Of a DNA stretch of 64,000 nucleotides, positions 9,342 to 20,155 are shown one piece after another. How positions within the stretch are numbered: position 1 is the stretch's first letter; every line of letters starts with the position of its first letter. The stretch comes from Chitinophaga pollutisoli (GTDB lineage Bacteria; Bacteroidota; Bacteroidia; Chitinophagales; Chitinophagaceae): assembly GCF_038396755.1 (NCBI RefSeq), contig NZ_CP149822.1, forward strand, positions 3,038,001 through 3,102,000. The letters run 5' to 3'. Both the position numbers and the translations under genes were made by a program. The notes under the pieces are model-generated. The model had not been told where the DNA came from, did not search any database, and was given only the letters and a program-made list of their open reading frames with translations.

Positions 9342-10495
9342 ACGGCTGTTCGTTTTAAAGGGAAATTGTTGACGTTGCGGTACATCTCGGCATAGTCCGC
9401 GGCCAGTTTTTCTTCATTGAAATCCGCGCGGATGATCGGCGCCGCCTCCTGCCGGATGCGCTGGCGCTCCTGCTTTGCGCGGTAAGCTTCGGTGAGGCGG
9501 TTGCGCACTTCAGTGATCCCGAGGGTGGTCACCCAGCCCAGGCTCTTCTCCTTCACATAGCGCGACAACCCCACGTTTTCGCTCACCAGCACCGGCGTGC
9601 CCACCGACAGCGACTCGATCACCACCACCGCGAAATTTTCGTTGTGGGACGTCAGCGCAAAGAGGTCCACATCCGCCAGGAACTCGAATTTCTCTCCGCC
9701 TTTCTTCCATCCCGCCCATTCCACACGCCCTTCCAGTCCTTCGGCCGCAATCAGCGCGCGCAGTTCGGCCATATATGCCTCTTCTCCCGCGCCCGCGATC
9801 TTCAGCACAAAAGGAAAATCCACGTCCGCCAGCGCTTTGATGAGAATATCCAGGCCTTTTTTAGGGTCCACCCGCGAAAGGAAACCAATGGTAAATGCAC
9901 CGTTATCCACAGGCACGCGTTCCCGCGTATGCGGCAAGTCCACGATATTGTAGATCAGGCCGCCGCGCCAGTTGTTATTGAGCTTCAGGCAATCGTTCCA
10001 CTCAACGTCGGAGGTTACGTGCAAATAGGTTCTCGACAGCAGGTGCTTGCCAACCGCATGGTGCAGCAGCTTCTTTTTGAGCTGGTTCTTATTCGTGAAA
10101 ATGTAATCGCAAAGCATCCCGCGCGGGCTCAGCACGGGTTTCACGCCTTTCATCGTACAAATGAGCGATACGCCCATGATCAGGAAGTTCCACCACGAAT
10201 GGATGTGCACGGCGTCAAATTCCCTCACCGTTTTCCACGCCGCTTTCCACAACGCGGGCGAAACATGCGTGTGGTCTTTGGTGATGCGGCGGAAAAATTG
10301 CACGCGTACCCCGTCCATCATCACGGGCTGGTCGAGCGGCATGTCCAGCTCGCCCGGGCCGTTGGCGGTGGTAGTGTATACGGTCACCGTGTGCCCGATC
10401 TGCACGAGGCTTTCGGCCAGCCGCGCAACCGACACGATGGGACCGCCATAGATATAAGCGGGTTTGTAACTCGGTACGATAAACAAAATGTTCAT
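9338..10495 (-). CDS. Glycosyltransferase family 4
   Basis: A 385-aa GT-B enzyme. The N-terminus reads MNILFIVPSYKPAYIYGGPI, with the glycine loop of the acceptor domain. The C-terminal domain has FLSRVDPKKGLDILIKAL and the donor-site E-x7-E-like segment ALTSHNENFAVVVIESLSVG (about residues 285-304). The WWN-containing stretch near residue 100 resembles exopolysaccharide GT4 proteins of other Bacteroidota. It lies within the operon, 9 nt after the preceding GT2 and overlapping the next GT2 by 4 nt. Donor and linkage cannot be assigned. Confidence 0.82.
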   Translation of the reverse strand: MNILFIVPSYKPAYIYGGPIVSVARLAESLVQIGHTVTVYTTTANGPGELDMPLDQPVMMDGVRVQFFRRITKDHTHVSPALWKAAWKTVREFDAVHIHSWWNFLIMGVSLICTMKGVKPVLSPRGMLCDYIFTNKNQLKKKLLHHAVGKHLLSRTYLHVTSDVEWNDCLKLNNNWRGGLIYNIVDLPHTRERVPVDNGAFTIGFLSRVDPKKGLDILIKALADVDFPFVLKIAGAGEEAYMAELRALIAAEGLEGRVEWAGWKKGGEKFEFLADVDLFALTSHNENFAVVVIESLSVGTPVLVSENVGLSRYVKEKSLGWVTTLGITEVRNRLTEAYRAKQERQRIRQEAAPIIRADFNEEKLAADYAEMYRNVNNFPLKRTAV

Positions 10496-10504
10496 GTCAG
10501 TCCT

Positions 10505-11293
10505 TTAGAATTTCGTGCCTTTGTAGGTCATCTTTTTATAAATACCGCGGGCGTTCACCACCTTGGTGATCATTTCATAGAAATACCGCCGCAGTTTGTC
10601 ATGCTTCAGGGGAAGGCTGCTCGCCATCCGTTGGTGCTCCGCGATCATCTTATCGGTTACCGACACCGAAAAAGAATCCCCGTGCATGCGGTATTCGCCA
10701 AGCACGGCAGGGATATATCCTTTCCGGGTGAGCGGGTCGAGACAAAGCGTGAGGAGGAATTTGGAATCGGCGGAATACTTCATCGATTTGTCAAACCCGC
10801 CGGCTTTCCGGTAGGCGTCGCGTGTCCAGAAGGCGCTTTGCTGCGCAAATGGTACCCGCTGTAAATAGCTGATCGCCTTCCAGCCCAGATTGATGCCTTT
10901 GTAGGAATAGGCGATTTCGCCGGTTTCGGAGATGAAGTTGTGGTCGCCGAATACGAGATCGTATTGCCCGTGCTCGAACTTGCGGACTACCATTTCCAAT
11001 GCATGCGGCAGCAGCCGGTCGTCGGCGTTGATGTAACAGAGATACTTCCCCGTAGCGGCCTCCATACCTTTCCGGAGGGCGTCGTACATGCCTTCGTCTT
11101 TCTCGGAGATGATCAAATCCACCGCCTGCGGATGTTCCATTACCAGCTGCACCGTGCGGTCGGTGGAATTACCGTCCACTACGATCAGCTCAAATCCCCG
11201 CCAGGTCTGGCGAAGCAGGCTATCGAGCGTGTCGGTGATATATTTTTCGCCGTTGTAGACGGGCACAACCACCGTTATGAGTTTTTCGATCAT
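10505..11293 (-). CDS. Glycosyltransferase family 2 (WcaE-like)
   Basis: A 262-aa GT-A enzyme starting with [30 protein letters not shown] follows, and the DxD-type metal site is [11 protein letters not shown] (about residues 89-99). The spacing and the conserved [16 protein letters not shown] block match WcaE-like transferases of colanic-acid-type loci. It is expected to act in the cytoplasm on the lipid-linked repeat. The gene overlaps the upstream acyltransferase by 4 nt (11290-11293) and is followed after 9 nt by a GT4 gene. Confidence 0.82.
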   Translation of the reverse strand: MIEKLITVVVPVYNGEKYITDTLDSLLRQTWRGFELIVVDGNSTDRTVQLVMEHPQAVDLIISEKDEGMYDALRKGMEAATGKYLCYINADDRLLPHALEMVVRKFEHGQYDLVFGDHNFISETGEIAYSYKGINLGWKAISYLQRVPFAQQSAFWTRDAYRKAGGFDKSMKYSADSKFLLTLCLDPLTRKGYIPAVLGEYRMHGDSFSVSVTDKMIAEHQRMASSLPLKHDKLRRYFYEMITKVVNARGIYKKMTYKGTKF

Positions 11294-11913
11294 TTTCTGA
11301 ATTTTTTGATGACGGCCGGGTTGCCGGCCACAATAGCGTATTCGGGAACGTCTTTCGTCACCACCGATCCCGCGCCGATAATGCTATGCGAACCGATGGT
11401 GATGCCGGGTAGGATGATGACGCGCGTCCCGATCCAGACATCGTCGCCGATCACAACGGGCTTGCGGTGCGTGGCGCCCTGCTCGCGCATGGGAATGTCG
11501 GTCCGTTCGAAATTGTGGCTGCCGGAAAGGATCACCACTTCCGGCCCGAACATCACGTCGTTGCCGATGATCGTATCATTGCCGATCCATCCGCCGGTAT
11601 TCAACCCCGAAAAATCTCCGATCTGCACGTTGATGCCGCTGCCGAAGCGGGTATTTCTTCCCACTTTGATATTTCTTCCCGCTTTGAGGAAAATCCTCGA
11701 AGCCAGCCAGGTACGGAACGACAGGCAAAGCCCTCCGATGGGCCGCGGCGGATCGGGCAGCCACACGGCCACGCTGTAATAGAGATACAGCAGGATACTT
11801 TTCTTCAGCGAGATGTTGGAACGTCGCATGAAATACAGCGGGTTATCGCGGTACATCTTCACCTTCCCGGTGCGCGCGTCGGTTTTTTCTTCAAATAATG
11901 GATCTGTCGCCAT
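11290..11913 (-). CDS. Acyltransferase of the left-handed beta-helix family (CysE/LacA/LpxA/NodL)
   Basis: A 207-aa hexapeptide-repeat acyltransferase, the second in the operon. The N-terminal segment includes a hydrophobic stretch ([14 protein letters not shown], about 39-54). The beta-helix runs from about 78 to 200, with [31 protein letters not shown] holding the catalytic His, and [20 protein letters not shown]. It probably O-acetylates a second position of the repeat unit. It overlaps the downstream GT2 gene by 4 nt and the upstream pyruvyltransferase gene by 23 nt. Confidence 0.8.
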   Translation of the reverse strand: MATDPLFEEKTDARTGKVKMYRDNPLYFMRRSNISLKKSILLYLYYSVAVWLPDPPRPIGGLCLSFRTWLASRIFLKAGRNIKVGRNTRFGSGINVQIGDFSGLNTGGWIGNDTIIGNDVMFGPEVVILSGSHNFERTDIPMREQGATHRKPVVIGDDVWIGTRVIILPGITIGSHSIIGAGSVVTKDVPEYAIVAGNPAVIKKFRK

Positions 11914-12817
11914 GATGAACGGTGTTTAACTCCGCTTTGAGGGCGGCGATTTCTTCAAAAAATCGGTTGTCGATATCGTCTATGACCTTGTCGGTTGACA
12001 GGTGGAAATTCCGGATGTTCGCCAGTTGCTTCACGAGATCTTCCCGCACGGCGCTTTTCACGAGAAACTCCGTGTTGAGGATATTCCCGGACGCCTTTTT
12101 CAGCCAGCCATGCAGAAAAGATTTGCGGTATAGTTTGACATGCGCGGTATCTGTCCCGGTTTGACCGATGGAAAACAGCCAGTCCATCCATTTGAACTCC
12201 GACACGCCGCTACCTTCCGTAAAAGGCGTGCTCAGCACGAAGCGGCTCCAGGGCACGCGGAGGATATCGGCGATGATGGCGCCATGCATCGCTTCGGCAA
12301 TCACCGTTTCGGAAGCCGCGATTTCTTCGAGGGTGTGCACGATGCCGTTTTCGGCGGTGGGTGAGATGAAATGATAACCCAGTTCTGCACATATTTTTTC
12401 CCAGTCGAAAAACGGCAGCGACCGGAAGTAAGGGATGACGCTCACTTTATGCTTCTTAGGTGTAGCGGCGATGCGCTCATAATCGGCGGAAAGCCCCAGC
12501 GCATAGGCCGCATCCGCGATAAAGGAGTGCGCATGGCCGAAGTAGCCGGCCGAAAGCGGCCCCCGCAAAAAACGGACATCCCAGTTGCCGTCGAAAGCGA
12601 AAGAACGGTACGCCGGCCGTACGCCCGTGCCGAACACGATCTTGCGGCGGTGATCCAGGTGGCGGAAGAGCGGGGAATCGTGGCAGAGGATGGACCCGAT
12701 GCCCACAAAAGCATTGGGGGACGAGGGGTCGTGCGGACCGAAAAACTGCGGCCACAGCCAGGCATTGAGATCGTCGCCGAAATTACCCTTTGCGTCTTTA
12801 TAATAAATGTATTCCAT
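11891..12817 (-). CDS. Polysaccharide pyruvyl transferase family protein
   Basis: A 308-aa enzyme expected to add a ketal-linked pyruvate from phosphoenolpyruvate to a sugar of the repeat. The start [18 protein letters not shown] carries the N-F-GDDLN motif of the family, and [18 protein letters not shown] holds the conserved H-G block. This start is 4 nt after the stop of the wzy-like gene; an upstream ATG at 12886 would add 23 residues inside that gene and is unlikely. Pyruvate and acetate are the classic non-sugar groups of colanic-acid-like polymers, which fits the two acetyltransferases nearby. Confidence 0.8.
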   Translation of the reverse strand: MEYIYYKDAKGNFGDDLNAWLWPQFFGPHDPSSPNAFVGIGSILCHDSPLFRHLDHRRKIVFGTGVRPAYRSFAFDGNWDVRFLRGPLSAGYFGHAHSFIADAAYALGLSADYERIAATPKKHKVSVIPYFRSLPFFDWEKICAELGYHFISPTAENGIVHTLEEIAASETVIAEAMHGAIIADILRVPWSRFVLSTPFTEGSGVSEFKWMDWLFSIGQTGTDTAHVKLYRKSFLHGWLKKASGNILNTEFLVKSAVREDLVKQLANIRNFHLSTDKVIDDIDNRFFEEIAALKAELNTVHHGDRSII

Positions 12818-12821
12818 TCGT

Positions 12822-14051
12822 CTAACTGGTATAAAGGAGTTCAGAAAAATCCGGTTCTTCCGCGTACACGAAATCGTAATACGCACTCATGATGATGGCT
12901 CCCGTGGCCGGCACGCTGAACCGGAGGTGCTGGAACGGCGAAAACGCGAAGGTCCAGACCAGGCCAATGGTCATCAGCACAATCACGGGATACAGCGCCA
13001 GCGACTGCCCGTTTTTGATGAGGTACAATCCCATCTTCATCAAAAAGAAAAACACCAGCAACACCGAGAAGAACCCGCCGATCCCGCAGTTGATCCACGC
13101 ACCCATGAGGATCGAGTGGCTGGGGATAAGCTGCTCCTTGGAATAGGCTTTCTCGATATTGAAATCCTCGTCATGGAACATGAGGAGGATCTGGTAGTAT
13201 TTCAGCGTGTGGTCTTTGGCCCAGGAGCCGTGCCCGAACACGGGTGCGTCGCCGATGGCGGTAACGGCGGCGAAGGTTTCGCCGCGGCCGGTCATGAGCA
13301 ATTCGAGCGGGTTGTAAGGATTATCGAGCCGTTCGATCTGCCCGCGGGCGTGGTCGCCGCCGAATTCACCGGCTTTGACCGCGTCCACGTAGAAGATGTA
13401 GGCAACCTGGAATATGATCAGGGCGATGACGGAGAAAGCGATGATCTTGGCTTTCGTGAGTTTCAACCCCGAATTGAAAAAATAGATGATAATGGCAGAC
13501 AGGAAGAAAACCACGGCCGTTGAGCGGCTGTCGAACGAAACGCAGGTGATCGAATACCCGAAAAGCACCGCCATCACCGCCTTAATATTCCCCCGGCGGT
13601 AGAAATACGCGCTGAGGAGGTATACGGCGGACGACAGGATGGGCACCATCTTGAACTTGAAATAACTCATGTCGGACGTCACGATGTCGTCCGTATAAAA
13701 GATATTCTTGAGCATAATGAAGAACAGGTAAATCATGATGCCTTCGTAGCTGTTGAAGAGTTTAAACAGCACAAGGAAAGACAGCATCGACATGATGATG
13801 GACGCCCATCCGCGGAAGTAATTCTGCGGCGTGGTGCCTACCACCATATCTGTCAATATCTGGAAGAAGAGCAGAAGCGCCAGCGCCAGGATGATTTTCC
13901 GCAGGTAAGGATACCTGGAGAAATCGTCCTTTTTGATGGTGGTTGGCGCGAGGCCAAGCAGCAGGATCTCGCTCAGCCTCATGGAACCGATGAGGTTGAC
14001 GTTAACCGTGCTGAGCAGGGCGTAGAGCGCTATTTTTATTTTATTGATCAT
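12822..14051 (-). CDS. Wzy-like polysaccharide polymerase / O-antigen ligase family protein
   Basis: A 409-aa integral membrane protein with about ten hydrophobic segments and one large hydrophilic loop at about residues 230-310 (FYVDAVKAGEFGGDHARGQ through EQLIPSHSILMGAW). That is the topology of Wzy/WaaL-type proteins, which join lipid-linked repeat units in the periplasm. The PSHSILMGAWINCGIGG motif is common in this superfamily. It is the only polymerase candidate in the locus. It overlaps the GT4 start by 11 nt. Sequence divergence of Wzy proteins is high, so the call rests on topology and context. Confidence 0.78.
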   Translation of the reverse strand: MINKIKIALYALLSTVNVNLIGSMRLSEILLLGLAPTTIKKDDFSRYPYLRKIILALALLLFFQILTDMVVGTTPQNYFRGWASIIMSMLSFLVLFKLFNSYEGIMIYLFFIMLKNIFYTDDIVTSDMSYFKFKMVPILSSAVYLLSAYFYRRGNIKAVMAVLFGYSITCVSFDSRSTAVVFFLSAIIIYFFNSGLKLTKAKIIAFSVIALIIFQVAYIFYVDAVKAGEFGGDHARGQIERLDNPYNPLELLMTGRGETFAAVTAIGDAPVFGHGSWAKDHTLKYYQILLMFHDEDFNIEKAYSKEQLIPSHSILMGAWINCGIGGFFSVLLVFFFLMKMGLYLIKNGQSLALYPVIVLMTIGLVWTFAFSPFQHLRFSVPATGAIIMSAYYDFVYAEEPDFSELLYTS

Positions 14052-15183
14052 GACGTGCGAAATGAATGGCTTCCTCCAGGCGGCGGCGGTTCACCGACGC
14101 GCTGTATTCCTTCATGAAATCGGCCCGCAGGGCGTCTCCCCGCTGGGGCGAACCTTCGAACCGCAATAATGCTTCCCTGAATTCCGCGGCAGTGTCCGCC
14201 AAAATGAAGTGATGGCTCAGCACACCTTCCACGCCTCGCGGAGTGGCGATGATGGGGGTGTTGAGGGCCATGGCTTCGAGGCATTTGAGGCGGGTGCCGC
14301 TGCCGTGGAGCAGGGGGATCACGACGCCTTCGGCGCTGGCGATGTATTGCTTGACGTCATCGACGCGCCCGAGGGCTACGATATTCTCCCATTCCGTGGC
14401 GCCCGTGATCTGCTGCAGGGCTTCCCGGGAACCGCGGCCTACCAGTTGGAGCCGGAATTTCCCGGCGAGTTGCGGGTTCCAGACTTCGTTAACGAACCAG
14501 CGCAGGCCTTCGAGGTTTTGGTACACGGAGAAGTTGGCCGTCATGACCAGGAGGCGCTGCTGCCGGGGAGCTTTCACCGCGTATTCCGTTTCGTCGAGGA
14601 AATTGGGAACGAGGAAAAGCTTCTTCTGGTCGATGAAACGGCGATGATAGTCGAGGTCGTGGTGGCTGACCACCAGCACCGCGTCCGCCCGGGAGAAGTA
14701 GCTGCGCTCGTGCCACTGTTCCAGCGTTACCAGCTGCAGCTTGCGGATCTTCTGAAGAAGGCTGCGAGCCGGCAGCTGCCTGGAGATTTCGGGCTGGGCG
14801 TTGTGCGTGCCCAGCACCACCCGGATGCCGCGCCGGCGGAAAAACCCGATGTAATGGCCCACGTATCCGTAGTCCAGCACGGCCGCGTCGATCTTGTGCT
14901 CCCGGCAAATCTGTTCGAACAATGCCAGTACGGCGGCCGATTTGGTGAAATAGTGGCTGCCCGTGAGTCTTTCCGTGACGGCGAGCGGCTTTTTCGGGTG
15001 GATATGGAAAGCGACGTTTGGCAGCGGGTAACGGGTGAGATCGGCCTCTTCTTCGTTGCGAATCACGGCATGGACCGTGTGCCCCAGGTCGGAGAGGGCT
15101 TTCAGCAGGTAATAACTCCGCAGCTTCTCGCCTCCGTTGTACGGAAAGGTGCTAATGTTGGTAAAGAATATAATGTTCATCAC
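14041..15183 (-). CDS. Glycosyltransferase family 4
   Basis: A 380-aa GT-B enzyme. The N-terminus MMNIIFFTNISTFPYNGGEK has the acceptor-domain glycine loop. HNAQPEISRQLP and VLVVSHHDLDYHRR lie in the middle, and the C-terminal donor site contains VIPLLHGSGTRLKCLEAMAL (about residues 291-310), where G-S-G-x-R-x-K is the family pattern. The start could be Met1 or Met2. It overlaps the flippase start region by 4 nt at 15180-15183 and the wzy-like gene by 11 nt. The sugar is unknown. Confidence 0.82.
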   Translation of the reverse strand: MMNIIFFTNISTFPYNGGEKLRSYYLLKALSDLGHTVHAVIRNEEEADLTRYPLPNVAFHIHPKKPLAVTERLTGSHYFTKSAAVLALFEQICREHKIDAAVLDYGYVGHYIGFFRRRGIRVVLGTHNAQPEISRQLPARSLLQKIRKLQLVTLEQWHERSYFSRADAVLVVSHHDLDYHRRFIDQKKLFLVPNFLDETEYAVKAPRQQRLLVMTANFSVYQNLEGLRWFVNEVWNPQLAGKFRLQLVGRGSREALQQITGATEWENIVALGRVDDVKQYIASAEGVVIPLLHGSGTRLKCLEAMALNTPIIATPRGVEGVLSHHFILADTAAEFREALLRFEGSPQRGDALRADFMKEYSASVNRRRLEEAIHFARHDQ

Positions 15184-16735
15184 GCAGCTTTTTTAATCAC
15201 GGCGAGCCGCGGATGTATCCGCGTCAGCGCCTTCGTCATCACATCCCGGATTTTCCCGGATTCATAAGCGGAAAGGCCCAGCCAGTGCAGCGTTCCCGCC
15301 AGCGCGGCGGAGCTCACCAGGCAAGTCACGATCAGCCGTGCCCAGCCTTCTTCCATAGCCCTGTACGGCAGCAGTGCGATGCAGAAAGCCAGCAGCACGC
15401 TGCCCACGGCCCTGGCCGCCACGCTCCCTAAAAACTCCCGGACGGGCAGGCCGATCAACCGTTCGGCCGCCACGATCCGGTATGTACAAGTCACGAATTC
15501 GATCATTAATGCCGATGCCAATACCGACCATGCCGGCATGCCCATCCGCAGCAAGACGTAAGCCACCGGCAGATTCAGCATCAGCAGCGAGCTCACGGCG
15601 ATCTGGTACTTCCGTATCTTCCCCACCGACTGCACCCCCACCTGGATCCCCACCGAAAGCTGGTTCACCATCGTACAGAGTAAAATCAGCCGGCAAAAAA
15701 CGACCGTGTATTCCGGCACTTCCTTCAGCCACAAACCCAACACAAACGGCATTTCCAGCAGCAGCGGGATGGCGAAGAACGCCAGCAGGGAAAACGAAAA
15801 TTTGCTGGCGATCATGGCCAGTTTCAACATCCGTTCCCGGTTGCCTTGTCCTTCGCTTTTCATAATCTGCGGATTGAGGGCCTGCATCAGCGTCACCGAA
15901 AAGAAGCTCAGCTGGGCGTTCACCTGGTTGGCTATGCCATAGGCCGCATTCACGATCGTTCCAAAAAAACGTTCAGGATCATGGCGGTGCCCTGGTTCCG
16001 TGTTACCACGCTCACCGCACCAAACATGTTCCATCCGCCGTAGGCGAACATTTCCTTCAGCAACGCCATGTCTTTATACTTCCCGATCCGGATGCGGCTT
16101 TCCGGGTATTTCACCGAGCAATAAATCCGTTTGAACAGCATCAGCGCGATGGCCGTGGCAGCCGAAAGCCCGGCGAAAAGTATGAGCCTGTCGGAACCGG
16201 CGTTCTGCAACAGCAAAGCCACGGCGAGTTTCATCACCGCTTCCGCGATGCCGGTGAGCGCCACCAGCAGCATGTTTTCGCGTGCGTTAATAGTAGCATC
16301 GTAAGGCACGGAAATGATGGTGAAAAATGCGCTCACCACCATGAAATGATAAATCAGCTTCGCGGCGGATAACCGTTCGGGCGGGATGTTCAGCACATGA
16401 CCGAACAGGAAATACCCCGCCACCTCGAACACCACCACCAGCCCGATCCCCAGCAGCAGGTGCAGGAGAATGCTGGCGTTGAAGACCTTCTTCAACCGCT
16501 CCATATCCCCGCCTCCCAAATTATAGGACATATACCGCTGGGTGGAAAGCGTCAGGGCCATATTGAGAAAAGACAACATGGCGATCACGCCCGCAATGAG
16601 ATTGAAAATCCCGTAGTCGCGGGCGCCCAGTGCGCTCAGCACAAGCCGGGTGGAGTACAGGGAGATGAAGATGGTGACCAGCATTTTCCCGTACAGCAAA
16701 CCCGTATTCATTACGACTCTGTTCGCTGCCTGCAT
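15180..16735 (-). CDS. Wzx-type polysaccharide flippase (MOP superfamily), frameshifted
   Basis: Membrane translocase that flips the lipid-linked repeat unit to the periplasmic face. The N-terminal half (from 16735) has the hydrophobic segments VVMNTGLLYGKMLVTIFISL and VAGYFLFGHVLN, and the central GGWNMFGAVSVVTRNQGTAM block typical of the family. The frame breaks after AMILNVF at an A7 run on the plus strand (15963-15969). One added base gives FFGTIVNAAYGIANQVNAQL, the conserved continuation, through to 15180: 518 aa, a normal length with about 12-14 helices. Neither half alone would work. Homopolymer miscall is the simplest explanation; phase variation at T7 is an alternative. Confidence 0.87.
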
Positions 16736-16747
16736 GCTTTCTTATTT

Positions 16748-17845
16748 TTATCCGATCAGATGTTCGAGTTGCGCCACGTCCTTTTTCCGGAAAAGCTCCA
16801 CATCCGCGGCCATCATTTCCTTCACCAGCGCGGGCAGATCGTATGCCGGCTCCCAGTTCAGTTTGGTTTTCGCTTTCGTGGGATCGCCGATGAGGAGGTC
16901 CACTTCGGTAGGACGGAAATATTTCGCGTCCACCGCTACTACTTCCTTGCCGATGGGCAGGATGAATTCTTTGTTGCGGCAAGCCGTCACCACCGCCGTT
17001 TCGTTGACGCCGGTACCAATGAAAGCCAGCTCCACGCCCACTTCTTCAAACGCCATCCGCACAAAATCGCGGACCGTGGTCGTAATGCCGGTGGCGATCA
17101 CGAAATCCTCAGGCGTATCCTGCTGGAGGATGCGCCACATCGCGTCCACGTAATCTTTGGCGTGGCCCCAGTCGCGCTTGGCGTCGAGGTTGCCGAGGAA
17201 GAGTTTGTCCTGCAGGCCAAGTACGATGGCGGCGGCGGCGCGGGTGATCTTGCGGGTCACGAAGGTTTCGCCGCGCAGGGGCGATTCGTGGTTGAAAAGA
17301 ATGCCGTTGCAGGCGAACATGCCGTATGCTTCGCGGTAATTCACCGTGATCCAGTAGGCGTACATTTTTGCAACGGCATATGGAGAACGTGGATAGAAAG
17401 GCGTTGTCTCGCGCTGGGGCACTTCCTGCACGAGGCCGTACAGTTCGGAAGTGGACGCCTGGTACACGCGGGTTTTCTGCTCCAGCTTCAGGATGCGCAG
17501 GGCTTCCAGGATGCGGAGGGTGCCGATGCCGTCGGCATTGGCGGTATATTCCGGCGTATCGAAGCTCACGCGCACGTGGCTCATGGCCGCCAGGTTGTAG
17601 ATCTCGTCGGGCTGCGTTTCCTGGATGATGCGGATCAGGTTGGTGGAATCCGTCATATCCCCGTAATGGAGTTTGAAGCGGACGTTCTTCTCGTGAGGGT
17701 CCTGGTAAAGGTGGTCGATCCGCTCGGTATTGATGAGCGATGCGCGGCGTTTGATGCCGTGCACCATGTATCCTTTTTCAAGTAAAAGCTCGGCGAGGTA
17801 TGCGCCGTCCTGGCCGTTTACGCCGGTAATCAATGCGACTTTCAT
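16748..17845 (-). CDS. gmd: GDP-mannose 4,6-dehydratase
   Basis: Converts GDP-D-mannose to GDP-4-keto-6-deoxy-D-mannose, the first step to GDP-L-fucose. The 365-aa protein is an extended short-chain dehydrogenase: [20 protein letters not shown] (about 4-23) binds [12 protein letters not shown] has the catalytic Thr/Ser-Glu, and [12 protein letters not shown] holds the Y-x3-K pair. [15 protein letters not shown] is specific to GMD. It overlaps ugd by 4 nt. The GDP-fucose synthase and the GDP-mannose pyrophosphorylase lie upstream in the same operon. Confidence 0.95.
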   Translation of the reverse strand: MKVALITGVNGQDGAYLAELLLEKGYMVHGIKRRASLINTERIDHLYQDPHEKNVRFKLHYGDMTDSTNLIRIIQETQPDEIYNLAAMSHVRVSFDTPEYTANADGIGTLRILEALRILKLEQKTRVYQASTSELYGLVQEVPQRETTPFYPRSPYAVAKMYAYWITVNYREAYGMFACNGILFNHESPLRGETFVTRKITRAAAAIVLGLQDKLFLGNLDAKRDWGHAKDYVDAMWRILQQDTPEDFVIATGITTTVRDFVRMAFEEVGVELAFIGTGVNETAVVTACRNKEFILPIGKEVVAVDAKYFRPTEVDLLIGDPTKAKTKLNWEPAYDLPALVKEMMAADVELFRKKDVAQLEHLIG

Positions 17846-19176
17846 ATGGTTATCATTTTTTGGATGGAGGGTTGAATGGTTCCGATGCCGTAATAGGTGA
17901 TGCCGTTTTTATGCAGCGTCACGTCGTCGTAGATGTTTCTGCCGTCGAACAGCACGCGTGCGCCGATCCGTTTCCAGTCGGGCAGGCGGAATTCGTTCCA
18001 TTCCGTTACCAGCGCCACGGCATCGGCGCCTTCGGCGGCATGGTAGAGGTCGGAGCACCATTCCACGGCGTCTCCCAGGGCTTTCTGCGCTTCATGCATG
18101 GCCACGGGGTCAAAAACCCGTACGCTGGCGCCGGCTTCCAGGAGGGAAGCAACGAGCACCAGCGACGGGGCCTCACGCATGTCGTCGGTGTTCGGTTTGA
18201 AGGAAAGCCCCCAGAGGGCGATTGTTTTGTTTTTTAGCTGGCCGTCGAAATGACGGAATATTTTGTCGAACATGACTTTCTTCTGATCGTCGTTCACGGC
18301 TTCCACCGCTTCGAGGATGCGAAGCCTGCGGTCGTATTCGAGGCCTGTTCGGATGAGGGCTTTCACGTCTTTCGGAAAACATGATCCCCCGTACCCGATG
18401 CCCGGATAAATAAACCGCGACCCTATGCGCGGGTCGCTGCCGATGCCTTTGCGGACTTTATTCACATCCGCGCCTACCAGTTCGCAAAGCCCGGCGATGT
18501 CGTTCATGAACGATATCTTGGTGGCCAGCATGGCGTTGGCGGCGTACTTCGTCATTTCCGCGGAGGCCACGTCCATGAACAAAATGGGATGCCCGTTCAG
18601 GAGGAACGGCGCGTACAGCGCTTCCAGCACTTTGGCGGCGCGATCATTGTTGACGCCTACCACGATGCGGTCGGGCTTCATGAAATCAGCCACGGCGGCG
18701 CCTTCCTTCAGGAATTCAGGATTGGAGGCCACGTCGTAATCGATGGAGGCGCTCCGGTCCTGGAGTGCTTCCTTTACCGCGCGGTTCACTTTCACGGCGG
18801 TGCCCACCGGCACGGTGCTCTTCGTAACGATCACCAGCGGCGCCGTCATGTGGTGGCCGATTTCTCTGGCTACCTGGAGCACGTACCGCAGGTCCGCGGA
18901 GCCGTCTTCACCGGGGGGCGTTCCCACAGCGATAAAGGCCACGGCCGCGTCAGGGATGCTGAATTCAAGACTGGTACTGAATTTCAACCGGCCGTTTTTG
19001 AAATTGCGCGTCACAATCTCTTCCAGCCCCGGTTCGTAAATGGGCAGGATGCCTTCTTCCAGCCGCGAAATTTTGGCGGCGTCCACATCCACGCACACCA
19101 CGTCGGTCCCCACTTCCGCGAGGCAGGCGCCGGTCACCAATCCCACATATCCTGTTCCTACTACAACTACTTTCAT
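17842..19176 (-). CDS. ugd: UDP-glucose 6-dehydrogenase
   Basis: Oxidises UDP-glucose to UDP-glucuronate with two NAD+. The 444-aa length is typical. The start [20 protein letters not shown] is the NAD-binding motif, [15 protein letters not shown] marks the substrate site, and [14 protein letters not shown] holds the catalytic Cys (about residue 261). The C-terminal domain has [15 protein letters not shown]. It lies between gmd and fcl in the operon, so it supplies glucuronic acid to a fucose-containing polymer, as in colanic acid. Confidence 0.95.
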   Translation of the reverse strand: MKVVVVGTGYVGLVTGACLAEVGTDVVCVDVDAAKISRLEEGILPIYEPGLEEIVTRNFKNGRLKFSTSLEFSIPDAAVAFIAVGTPPGEDGSADLRYVLQVAREIGHHMTAPLVIVTKSTVPVGTAVKVNRAVKEALQDRSASIDYDVASNPEFLKEGAAVADFMKPDRIVVGVNNDRAAKVLEALYAPFLLNGHPILFMDVASAEMTKYAANAMLATKISFMNDIAGLCELVGADVNKVRKGIGSDPRIGSRFIYPGIGYGGSCFPKDVKALIRTGLEYDRRLRILEAVEAVNDDQKKVMFDKIFRHFDGQLKNKTIALWGLSFKPNTDDMREAPSLVLVASLLEAGASVRVFDPVAMHEAQKALGDAVEWCSDLYHAAEGADAVALVTEWNEFRLPDWKRIGARVLFDGRNIYDDVTLHKNGITYYGIGTIQPSIQKMITI

Positions 19177-19188
19177 GTCAAATATTTT

Positions 19189-20142
19189 TTATTGATGCAT
19201 GGCATTCAAATGATGATATTGTTTCCGGAGAAAATCGCCGTAGGCCTGCGCTATACCCTGGCGAAGCTCCGTGCTGTGCTTCCATCCCAGTTTATGCAGC
19301 CGCGAAACATCCATGAGCTTGCGGGGCGTACCGTCCGGTTTGGTGGCGTCGAAAATGATATCTCCTTCGTAGCACACCACGTCGCGCACCGTTTCCGCCA
19401 GCTCCCGGATGCTCATATCCTCACCCGCGCCGATGTTCACCAGCTCGCGGCCGTCGTAATTTTCCATGAGGAAGACGCAGGCCTCGGCGAGATCATCGGC
19501 ATACAGGAACTCGCGCTTCGGCGTACCTGTCCCCCAAACCGTTACCGAAGGCTTATTCGCCTGCTTGGCTTCGTGGAACCGGCGGATGAGCGCCGGCAGC
19601 ACATGCGAGTTTTCAGGATGGTAATTATCCCCGATGCCATACAGGTTCGTAGGCATCACGCTGATGAAATTGCAACCGTACTGATCGTGGTAAGCCTCAC
19701 ACAACTTGATCCCCGTGATCTTCGCAATGGCGTAAGGCTCGTTGGTGGCTTCGAGCGGGCCGGTCAGCAGACTGTCTTCCACAATCGGTTGCGGCGCCAT
19801 GCGCGGGTAAATGCAGGAGCTGCCGAGGAACATCAGCTTCCGGACATTTTGCGTATACGCCGCGTGGATGATGTTGGCGGCGATCATCAGGTTATCGTAC
19901 AAAAACTCGGCGCGGTAAGTGTTGTTGGCATGAATGCCGCCCACTTTCGCCGCAGCGAGAAATACGTAATCGGGTTGCTCTTCTTCAAAGAATGCCTGCA
20001 CCTGGTCTTGCCGGCGCAGGTCCAGCTCGCCAGACGTGCGGGTGATAACTCGTTGAAACCCGTCTTTTTCGAGTTTCCTTTTGATAGCGCCGCCCACCAT
20101 TCCGCGGTGCCCGGCGATATATATTTTAGCGTTCTTTTCCAT
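19189..20142 (-). CDS. fcl: GDP-L-fucose synthase
   Basis: Epimerises and reduces GDP-4-keto-6-deoxymannose to GDP-L-fucose with NADPH. The start at [20 protein letters not shown] is chosen because the cofactor motif G-H-R-G-M-V-G begins at once; the longer open frame to 20337 is antisense-like padding inside manC. The product is 317 aa, with SSCIYP and [12 protein letters not shown] (Y-x3-K), the standard catalytic residues of the family. It follows manC by 13 nt and precedes ugd, completing the GDP-fucose pathway encoded here. Confidence 0.94.
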   Translation of the reverse strand: MEKNAKIYIAGHRGMVGGAIKRKLEKDGFQRVITRTSGELDLRRQDQVQAFFEEEQPDYVFLAAAKVGGIHANNTYRAEFLYDNLMIAANIIHAAYTQNVRKLMFLGSSCIYPRMAPQPIVEDSLLTGPLEATNEPYAIAKITGIKLCEAYHDQYGCNFISVMPTNLYGIGDNYHPENSHVLPALIRRFHEAKQANKPSVTVWGTGTPKREFLYADDLAEACVFLMENYDGRELVNIGAGEDMSIRELAETVRDVVCYEGDIIFDATKPDGTPRKLMDVSRLHKLGWKHSTELRQGIAQAYGDFLRKQYHHLNAMHQ

Positions 20143-20155
20143 GTAGGTTAGCGGG

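Noticed and set aside
16397..17785. 462-codon plus-strand frame opposite gmd and wzx
   Set aside because: Antisense shadow; His/Gln-rich composition typical of reversed GC-rich genes.
18589..20151. 520-codon plus-strand frame opposite ugd and fcl
   Set aside because: Antisense to two well-supported sugar-nucleotide enzymes and without domain features.
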